From NCBI RefSeq assembly GCF_932526225.1, contig NC_064038.1:14219647-14283646 (forward strand): a stretch of 64,000 bases of DNA, given 5' to 3'. Position numbers and translations under genes: made by a program. Within the stretch, counting starts at the first letter, position 1; every line of letters starts with the position of its first letter. The DNA comes from Nematostella vectensis (lineage: Eukaryota; Cnidaria; Anthozoa; Actiniaria; Edwardsiidae). Shown one piece after another: positions 56,342 through 64,000 of the stretch. The notes below the pieces were generated by a model. It did no database searches, was not told the origin of the DNA, and worked only from the letters and a program-made list of their open reading frames with translations.

Positions 56342-57800
56342 GCACAAAAAGAACGTGTCGTAAGCTTTGTTCAGACAATCAACTGGACAAAAAGAGCGTG
56401 TCGTAAGCTTTGTTCAGATAATCAACTGGACAGAAAAACATGTCGTAAGCTTTGTTCAGACAATTAACTGCACAAAAAGAGCGTGTCGTAAGCTTTTTTC
56501 AGACAATCCAATGGACAAAAAGAGCGTGTCGTAAGCTTTCTTCAGACAATCAACTGCACAAAAAGAGCGTGTCGTAAGTTTTGTTCAGACAATCAACTGG
56601 ACAAAAAGAGCGTGTCGTAAGCTTTGTTCAGACAATCAACTGGACAGAAAAACATGTCGTAAGCTTTGTTCAAACAATTAACTGCACAAAAAGAACGTGT
56701 CGTAAGCTTTGTTCAGACAATCCAATGGACAAAAAGAGCGTGTCGTAAGCTTTGTTCAGACAATGGACTGCACAAAAAGAACGTGTCGTAAGCTTTGTTC
56801 AGGCAATCAACTGCACAAAAGAACGTGTCGTAAGTTTTGTTCAGACAATCAACTGCACAAAAAGAACATGTCGTAAGATTTGTTCAGACAATGAACTGCA
56901 CAAAAAGAACGTGTCGTAAGCTTTGTTCAGACAATCAGGTGCACAAAAAGAACATGTCGTAAGCTTTGTTCAGACAATCAAATGGACAAATAGAGCGTGT
57001 CGAAGGCTTTGTTGAGACAATCAACTGCACAGAAGAAAGTGTCGTAAGCTTTGTTTAGACATCAACTGCACAAAAAGAACATGTCGTAAGCTTTGTTCAG
57101 GCAATCAACTAGACAGAAAGAACATGTCGTAAGTTTTGTTTAGTTAAAACTGCACAAAAAGAACGTGTCGTAAGCGTTGTTCAGACAATCAGGTGCAGAA
57201 AAAGAACATGTCGTAAGCTTTGTTCAGACAATCCAATGGACAGAAAGAGCGTGTCGTAAGCTTTGTTCAGACAATGAACTACACAAAAAGAACGTGTCGT
57301 AAGCTTTGTTCAGACAATGAACTACACAAAAAGAACGTGTCGTAAGCTTTGTTCAGACAATGAACTACACAAAAAGAACGTGTCGTAAGCTTTGTTCAGA
57401 CAATGAACTGCACAAAAAGAACGTGTCGTAAGCTTTGTTCAGACAATGAACTGCACAAGAAGAACGTGTCGTAAGCTTTGTTCAGACAATAAACTGCACA
57501 ACAAGAACGTGTCGTAAGCTTTGTTCAGGCAATAAACTGCACAAAAGAACGTGTCGTAAGTTTTGTTCAGACAATCAACTGCACAAAAAGAACATGTCGT
57601 AAGATTTGTTCAGACAATCAGGTGCACAAAAGAAAGTGTCGTAAGCTTTATTTAGACAATCAACTGCACAAAATAATATGTCGTAAGTTTTGTTCAGACA
57701 ATTGACTGCACGAAAAGAACGTGTCTTCAGCTTTTTTCAATAATCAACTGCACAAAAAACACGTGTTTTTTGGTTCAGACAATCAACTGCACAGAAATTA
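56342..57800. repeat. 43-bp tandem array made of copies of a splice junction (about 34 units)
   Basis: Each unit, on the minus strand, reads TTTTTGTGCAG followed by TTGATTGTCTGAACAAAGCT and TACGACACGTTC: the intron end, AG, and first 31 exon bases of the gene B exon at 56341. Units vary at a few positions (GTGCAG, GTCCAG or GTCCAT at the acceptor; CACGTTC, CACGCTC or CATGTTC at the end). Variants recur in the order of about five units (compare 56340-56560 with 56560-56780), hinting at a higher-order period of about 215 bp. Reading through any unit meets an in-frame TGA at the next AGTTGA. Confidence 0.95.
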
Positions 57801-58129
57801 AAATAAAAGTTATAGCCAACTATTTAAAAGCTGGAGAGGGTTGCTTGTTGTGGGCTTGCTTCATCTTAGTGGAGGAAGGGTGGTTGTGGTGGCGGGAGGG
57901 ATGATAAGGGTCAGCAGTAAGGCTAGAGGGGCTGGATAGACAGGAAACCCAAAACAACAGAAGACAAATATAGAATGCTAATGCTATAAAATACATCGTG
58001 ATACCCCGCTAATCATCAGCTCGTTCTGTTGAAGACACGCCCGATTCGTAGGCCAACGTGATGAAAAACTCAAGAGTAGGTGTTGAGCATTATGTGCATG
58101 TTTTTCTTAAAATTGTCTGTTACAGCTGC
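57801..58129. other. Gene B intron, unassigned
   Basis: Mixed-composition non-coding DNA with a GGAGGG/GGTTGTGGTGGCGGG stretch near 57880. Nothing was recognised. Confidence 0.4.
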
Positions 58130-58362
58130 CTTAAAGCCGCATTGTCACCAGTTTACTTCCGGTCGATTACCTAACAATATCCGATGATTTTTCAACATAT
58201 TGAAAGTAGTGTGTCTATTGGAAGTTTCTTTGAGGATGTGATTGATAATTTAGAGCGGATGGCCTGTTAAATATCTCGGATTCTAATAGATTCTTTTGTC
58301 TTTTAACGGTTGAGGTATCCGTCGGACCTCCGGAAGTAAACTGGTGACAATGCGGCTTTAAG
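58130..58362. mobile_element. 233-bp MITE with perfect 33-bp TIRs
   Basis: CTTAAAGCCGCATTGTCACC, then AGTTTACTTCCGG, at 58130-58162 is perfectly inverted at 58330-58362. The ends contain TTAA, so the target could be TTAA or TA. It is non-coding. Perfect TIRs imply recent activity. It lies in a gene B intron. Confidence 0.93.
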
Positions 58363-58790
58363 ATTAAGTATTTGTGCGAAAGCGCAAAAAGACATCAAAT
58401 TTTAAACCCACGATCGCGGCCGCGACATACGACATCATTCGCGTTTTCTTTCCAAAGAAAGAGTATACAATAACAACAAACGGCAACAGTAGGCTACCAA
58501 ACAATCGATTGTTTTATGCCTCGGAATATCTTTGTGTTTTATTCAAATCACGAGCGGATAAAATCAAAAACCCAAGTCGAGGCAAATTTAAATCGCATAG
58601 AACCACGAGTCACTTTGACCCAGCCTCCCTTCCCCCATCCCCTTACTTTGGTGCTACTTAGCGTGTTGCATAATGATATATCTCACTCCTGCATATCAGG
58701 GGTGTTGTAAGATAGATATATATATAGTTTATTAGAACAGCCGCATAACCCCCCATTCCTCACACACCCCAAACACATACATACACTTAC
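58363..58790. other. Gene B intron, unassigned
   Basis: A direct duplication is visible: TTGCATAA.(G/T)AGATAT and the (A/C)TCAGGGGTGTTGTAA block occur near 58667-58712 and 58812-58856. The second copy overlaps the next exon. Confidence 0.5.
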
Positions 58791-58911
58791 TTATTGCGTT
58801 ATTTAGCCTGTTGCATAAGGAGATATTCCGTTTCTGCAACTCAGGGGTGTTGTAATTTGTACAGCCACACCTCTCAATTGTTTTCGCGTTCAGACAGGAG
58901 TACTTGCACGC
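58791..58911 (-). CDS. Gene B exon: Cys-rich ACKYSC...CGC segment
   Basis: The most upstream exon of gene B that I can recognise. A 121-bp exon, phase 0 in and phase 1 out, acceptor TTCTGTTTTGTAG, donor AATAA|GTAAGT. It encodes ACKYSCLNAKTIERCGCTN and ends in NISLCNRLNNAI. The C-x3-C and C-G-C spacing is the DEG/ENaC Cys-rich domain that forms the thumb. About 250 residues lie N-terminal to this in family members (first helix, palm, finger). I find no convincing exons for them further up to 62.8 kb, so they lie beyond, are too diverged for me to see, or are lost. Confidence 0.88.
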
Positions 58912-59569
58912 CTACAAAACAGAAACGAAAGGTTACATTTCGGAATAACAGTGTTCCGCAGAGTGTGATGTCATAAAAAAATACCACCTAGAGGTCAGTC
59001 AGGCAGTGGCCCCCTAGTAGGCGAGGTGGAGGAGGGACTCTCCAGAAAAGTAGACACACGGTGTCGATCGGCTGATCTTTTAGGGTATAAAACACCACAA
59101 AATGCTATCCCTCAGGTGGGTCTAACGCTTAGGGTGTTTTTGCTGCTTTTTTGTAATGGAGTGTCCAAAGAAAAAGAGAAGTTAAAGTACCAGCTTAAGA
59201 TGAAAAAGTATGCTTCATGCGAAACACCCTGATTGGTAAACATATTAATGATAGAATTGCCATCTTATGTATTCCTGTCTGCGTGAGTCAGACGTGAGTC
59301 GGGGAGGGGGGGGGGGCATTTTGGGGGGCTGTCATTAAAGGTCATTGATGAACTTAATATTTTATTCAGTTTACAATGTTTCCTACCATTGTATATCTAG
59401 TTCTATATTGTTCAGGTACCAATTTTGTCTTTATATAGATACATTTTGAGAATCCCTATCATGGTTGACAGACAAAGCTGCATGTTTGAATCAGTTGAGC
59501 AAAACGAATACTTTATGTCAAGTCCTGACACGGTGGGCTAATAAGTGGTCAAAATCGGCGCTTTCGTAT
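58912..59569. other. Intergenic or intronic stretch
   Basis: Non-coding by inspection. A G run lies at 59301-59316. Confidence 0.4.
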
Positions 59570-59578
59570 TCTCGCGAG
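59570..59578 (+). promoter_or_regulatory. TCTCGCGAG promoter-type motif
   Basis: TCTCGCGAG is a recognised core-promoter element of constitutively expressed animal genes. It lies about 165 bp before the ATG at 59735, in a locally GC-richer stretch that includes an AAAATGGCGGC sequence. Function is inferred from the motif and its position. Confidence 0.45.
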
Positions 59579-59734
59579 CCCGCAAAAACCAGCGGTTATC
59601 CATCCAAAAACACTCGGAATTAAAAATGGCGGCAAAGGCTGTTCGAAGGAGTTTTGTCAAAATTATTGGATTTAGAAAGGAAAACAACTAATAGTGGAAG
59701 ATAAAAAACAAAGCAGCAAAAAAAATGGGCTTCT

Positions 59735-60397
59735 ATGACAAGCTTGAGTCTCTCTGAAGAAATAATTTTGTCGGGGTTCGAGAAGAGCGACGCATATTTT
59801 CTTACCAATCTGTTGTCAAGGCTGCACAAGAGAAGTTGCAATGTGATTGTTTCTCTAGGAACGAAAATTGAGGCCCAATGGAACAGATCCCCGAGGAAGG
59901 AGTCTCTGGAAGATTTCCTTAGAAGGATAAAGTCTGTGAGCATGTAAATTTTTTTTTTATTATTCTATCGTTTTTTAAAGCATTTATGCTCTGTGGATTC
60001 TAGCTTCAATTTTTACCAAAAGGTCCATGGTGATATTTGTAATAGAATACCTGTTATTTATTAAATAATATGTCTTACATGATGTTTTTTTGCTAATTGA
60101 TCTACATGTAACTGTTTTCCAAACATCGGTACTGTATATTTCAAACCCCTTAACATATTTTAATAACAACCTTGTACTATACAATTCGAGCATCACTCCC
60201 TTTTGAACAATTTATAAAATGCTAAATTCCTATCCCAAGCATCTCATTATGACTGGGCAAGAAAGTAATTTTTATCTTGCCTTTATCTTTTCTCTAAAAA
60301 ATATATTCCTAAGCAAAAATAGTAGTATTAGAATTGTCTTTTAAATCCACTTACTCTTTTGCAGCTTGAAGCAGTCATAAAAATCCTTGATACATGA
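59735..60397 (+). CDS. Small two-exon gene, 77 aa, unknown function
   Basis: Exon 1 is 59735-59935 (ATG to a phase-0 donor AAGTCT|GTGAGC). Exon 2 is 60365-60397 (acceptor TTACTCTTTTGCAG, ten codons, TGA). The product starts MTSLSLSEEIILSGFEKSD, continues with YFLTNLLSRLHKRSCNVIV and ends in a helical stretch (ESLEDFLRRIKS then LEAVIKILDT). The helix continues smoothly across the splice, which supports the join. No domain was recognised, and there is no signal peptide or membrane segment. Without splicing the frame ends at 59947 (70 aa). The minus strand also shows splice-like signals around exon 2 (GTACAG / AGAGTAAG), so the strand of that exon is not fully certain. Confidence 0.5.
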
Positions 60398-62820
60398 GTC
60401 CACCTTTTTCATGAAATCCTTCCAAGCTACTTGGCTTGTACTGGTGTATTTCATTAACAACTGTACAAGGGTTTAGAATACCTGTTATTGTCTGAGTGGA
60501 ATCTATGATTTCTCTATTTTTATTATTCTGGATTGCTTTTACTTAAAAAAGCTTTATTTTTACTTGCTATTCCAAGTCCTTGTTAGCCGTCTTTCTCTTC
60601 TATGCCTTATCTTGTGAATCCCATAAAAGGTGATAACTCTAGTTCATGATCCCCAAAGAACTATATCAACCAAAATATATTCAACTATATCAATTAAAAA
60701 ATTATATGCCCCTAGATTTTCCGAGTATTTATTAATTAAGAGTTGTGAGACTTGATTGATAGTTATTGGTGCCCTATACAGTGAGTACAGGAGAGCTTGC
60801 TTTAATTTTACAGCAGCAAAACTTTATTATTGAGTTATTTATCAATAAAAGAAGAGTTAGAAACGAAACTTCTATCTCCTACTATATAAATCACTAAGAG
60901 CAATAGAAAGCAAGGCAAAAACAAACTTAGTGTAAACTAATCCTCTTTTGAATCCTGGGGGTTTTTGTTTACCCGACTCTCAAAATCATAAGAAGGAACC
61001 ACAAATTACCAAAAAGTGATAGAGGATGGCATAGCCACAGGTGAACATAGTTTTCCTTACATGTCCTAAAATCAGTTTTGGTTTGTTATGAACAAACACA
61101 TCATTTACATAACCATTGATGCAATGTCAAAGTATTTTGTGCAGCTGTCCTTACTGTCAGACTAGGCTAAGACTAAGGACCGCTGTGGTAAAGACCATAG
61201 TCTAGTGGAAATAGAAACAGAATCTTTGAGACTGAGGAGGTGTTAAAGTGCTTCAAGAAACTGATGACAATTTTTTAGGATGTTCCTGATAACGTAAGTG
61301 ATGCATGTCCTTTTTGTTTTTGTCTACACATTAGTCTACTCAACTGATTTGACAAATTCCTAGTCTAGCTTCTAGAGCAGCTGTGCAGTAGCTGCTACCA
61401 AGTACTCATATATTTTTTTATGCAAAGGAATCTTTTTAGATAAAGAGGGGGAGGTCAAGCATGCCTACCTGCCAAGTTCTCCATACAGTAGGTCACTCAA
61501 GAAATAGGAGTAAAGTAAAGGGCATCCTTTTTCCATATTCCACATTCCAAAAGTTAAATTAAAACCTAAGGAAAAACCTACAAGCAAGTGTCATCCAGCC
61601 TTCAGATGATATTCTACAACTACATTCTGTGAAGGGTCCAGCCCTAAGAGCAAACTCAATCCAGGAATATCGTTTGTTTTGAATTAGTTGTGCTGATTTA
61701 GGATGGAAGAGTTAACAAGAACATAGCTTAAGTAAACAAATTTCCCTCTGTTCAGGTTTTAGCGGGTGAAGTACAAAAAACACTCAAATAACAAAATAAG
61801 AATTTATGAATATATGAAATAGAGTGGGCCTACGGTTGAACAATTGGGAACCACGGCAAAGTGGGCTGAGAATTACGCTTGCTCTGACTTTGAAAGCTAA
61901 TAACTTCACAAAAACCAAACTAAAGTCGATGGATTTTATAGAACGTTTACTTGAATCTATATTAAACATTTTGTTCTTTCAGGATTTTTAAATCAATGAA
62001 AATCAAAAAAGAAAATGGTACTCATTCAATCCTTGCGGATTCGTCCTGACATCACATCTTCGAGAAACGCTGGACGCGCGCGAAAATTTATCCCTTCAAA
62101 GCAGAGATTAACAGTCGCCATGTTGTCCTTTGGCTGAGAAATTTCCGGAAAGACAGATCAATAGTTACTCGATCCTCTGCCGAAATACTATCGGCCAAAA
62201 ATCTCATTTAGATATCAAATCGATACTCATTCGCTCGATCCCCGTTATACGCTCGAACCATCTCATTTTTCGACTAGATGCGAAATAGAGAACCTCACAA
62301 AAACTTTAATAACTTGAAAAGCTTTAGGTTAGACGAGCTGATTTTCAAGACATATACACAGAGAAGCATAACAAAGAAAATGTTCATGAAAGTTTTGTTT
62401 GTTTGTCTGATTTGATAGGTTTTTTTTTCGTGTTTTTACAGAGGACGCTCGAGTAGATATCCCACTCGCCAGAAAATTCTGATCGATTGACAATCATACG
62501 CTCGAGAGTTTTGTCAGTTTCTGAAAAACAGAGGACTTACGGGGAAAAAAAGAGGTTCTCATGAGAAAGACAATGAAATTTTCTTTTGAATCCTGGATTT
62601 TTATTAACATCAGATACAATATTTGTGCTGCTTTGGTGGTCTGATTTCAGCGCTCGCGCCAATCGGCAGTGCATTGTTTACAGAACGCGCCTTTGGTTAC
62701 CGTGGAAGTGAAATGCATTCGAAAGTGGGGAAATCTGCCGTCATTTGAAAGCGCCGATTTCGTGCGCCCGCGAGCCCATCGTGTGAAGACAATTCTGAGC
62801 GCAGCGCTTGGCGGTGGCCT
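60398..62820. other. Long A+T-rich stretch without recognised gene
   Basis: No convincing exon or element. Around 62110 the minus strand has an ATGGCG start with 34 codons (FEGINFRARPAF) but no clear donor. From about 62030 to 62820 the DNA is less A+T-rich and has CGCGCG stretches, so a promoter is possible. No further support was found. Confidence 0.35.
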
Positions 62821-62824
62821 CAAT

Positions 62825-64000
62825 CTCATTGTTGATACGTGGCCACCAAATGTATTACCGTGCTACTCCCTTCATCTTCACAATACCGATGTGACCCTCA
62901 TGTAGTATGTCAAGAACTCGCCGCCGAAGCTTGGGTGGCACCACCACACTGTTACCCCACATGATGATGACACCATCGCTGCAGTCGTGCTGCCGTGGTA
63001 ACTGGAACTGCCTTTCCGAGATCCATGATATACTTAAGAGGCTTGTGATCCGTAATCAACTTGAACTTCCGCCCCTCTAGGTACATCTGAAACTTCCGCA
63101 CGCCCCAGTACAAACTCATAGACACTTTTTCAATTTGAGCATATTTTTTCTCTGTCTTGCTCAATGACGGGATGCGTATGCAATTGATCTTTTACTGCCA
63201 TCTGCTAAAACATGTTACAGGACCGCCCCTAGCCCATAAGATGAACTGTCGCAGACGAGGATCAACGGTAAGGGTAAGTCTGGGTTAAAGTGTGTAAGGA
63301 CACGCTCCTCCGACAGCATGCCCTTGACCTTCCTGAAATTCTGCTCCTGTTGAACACCCCAGACCCACGACACGCCCTTCTGTAGTAGCTGGTGTAAGGG
63401 TTCTAGGTGAGTTGCCAAATCAGGCAAGAATCGTGAGTAGTACTGTACCATTCCTAAGAATGAGCGCACCTGTCCAACATTCTCTGGGTTGGGGAGTTGT
63501 GTCATAGCTTCAGTCTTGGTCTTGGACTAATGGAGACCATCCGCAGAGATTATGTGACCCAAGTATTCCACTGAATCACACATGAATGTGCACTTCTTTC
63601 TGTTGACCCTAAGGCCAAAGTCCTCCAGCCCAAAACCTTTTCCAGAGTGGAGATATGCTCTCCCGGGCTGGAGCCTGTAATGATTATATCGTCAAGGTAA
63701 CACTGCACGTGTGGTATACCTTGTAGGACCTGGTCCATCGCCCGCTTCCAGATTGCTGGAGCTGAGGGGATGCCATATGCAAGTCGCTGATACTGATAGA
63801 GGCCGCGTGTTGTATTTATCGTCAAATACCGCTTGGCGTCTTCTTCCAGCTCCATCTGAAAATATGCTTGCCTCAAGTCTAGTGTACAGAACTTTTTCCC
63901 CCCACTTGAGCTAGCATATATCTCCTCGATGCGTGGCAGTGGATACTCGTCCACTCGCAATTGGGGATTGACTGTGACCTTTTAAAAAGTCTCCACAGAC
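62825..64000 (-). pseudogene. Ty3/Gypsy LTR retrotransposon pol fragment
   Basis: On the minus strand, starting beyond the window end, is a reverse transcriptase (EYPLPRIEEIYAS, FCTLDLRQAYFQMEL, GIPSAPAIWKRAMD, and catalytic YLDD at about 63689-63700). After a frame break come the connection and RNase H start (VRSFLGMVQYYSRFLPDLAT, ILVCDSSSYGLGAVL, 63470-63215). After another break comes the RNase H end (EKKYAQIEKVSMSLYWGVRK, KLITDHKPLKYIM, 63150-63020). At about 62830-62940 there is the beginning of an integrase zinc-binding region (PPKLRRRVLDILHEGHIG), where similarity stops. The order RT-RNase H-integrase marks Ty3/Gypsy. It is broken by frameshifts and 3'-truncated; no LTR was seen. Confidence 0.87.

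Noticed and set aside
56309-57800. CRISPR-like array
   Set aside because: Units are contiguous with no unique spacers, the genome is eukaryotic, and the unit matches a splice junction.
60365-60470. Minus-strand exon (KYTSTSQVAWKDFMKKVDSC)
   Set aside because: It has splice-like edges and 35 open codons but no family match or phase partner; kept only as a caveat to the 77-aa gene.
62647-62905. Short frames on both strands next to the Gypsy fragment
   Set aside because: No domain; part overlaps the integrase zinc-binding remnant read in another frame.

Overview
The window looks like A+T-rich, repeat-dense intronic and intergenic DNA of a metazoan, most likely an anthozoan cnidarian (sea anemone or coral). 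The reasons are spliced genes with GT-AG introns and animal extracellular domains (Apple/PAN, EGF, pentraxin, DEG/ENaC channel), together with a typical cnidarian mobile-element mix: Polinton/Maverick, Penelope-like elements, CR1/Jockey-type LINEs, Ty3/Gypsy and many MITEs. There are no operons or prokaryotic signals. The organism assignment is inference.

Two host genes can be built on the minus strand from splice sites and matching phases. Gene A has six coding exons (43196-42837, 38781-38649, 29801-29688, 29583-29470, 10887-10644, 8070-7680). It encodes a 451-residue secreted protein: signal peptide, Apple/PAN domain, three EGF-like domains and a C-terminal pentraxin domain. A likely 5' UTR exon ends at 45341. 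Its introns hold most of the mobile DNA in the window. Gene B has six exons found between 58911 and 54033. It is the C-terminal half of a DEG/ENaC-family sodium channel, including the cysteine-rich region and the second membrane helix. A small two-exon plus-strand gene (59735-60397) lies further along behind a TCTCGCGAG promoter-type motif.

Layout: 1-2568 compound microsatellites; 3.7-5.5 kb degenerate direct repeats; 6.5 kb a (GACA)120 tract; 7.6-10.9 kb last exons of gene A with a broken Penelope element in the intron; 11.0-14.8 kb a TIR transposon carrying a nested MITE; 17.7-29.2 kb a decayed Polinton with recognisable TIRs, polymerase, integrase, capsid-type and protease remnants; 29.5-29.8 kb two EGF exons; 31.5-34.1 kb a 5'-truncated LINE; 34.3-37.3 kb nested MITEs and a Penelope endonuclease; 38.6-43.2 kb gene A exons 1-2 between MITEs; 46-50.3 kb MITE, LINE 3' end and satellite; 50.3-52.3 kb an orphan Polinton-type packaging ATPase split by a LINE fragment; 52.8-53.8 kb a CRE-rich repeat; 54.0-58.9 kb gene B; 62.8-64.0 kb a Ty3/Gypsy pol fragment running off the window.

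The most unusual structure is a 43-bp tandem array at about 56.3-57.8 kb. Its unit is a copy of the 3' splice junction of a gene B exon (intron end plus the first 31 exon bases), repeated about 34 times directly upstream of the authentic junction. Also notable are three dispersed elements that each carry paired TGACGTCA sites with a nearby CACGTG at a spacing of about 148 bp, a MITE cleanly inserted in a Penelope endonuclease with an exact 7-bp target duplication, and an 11-residue coding minisatellite in the cytoplasmic tail of gene B.
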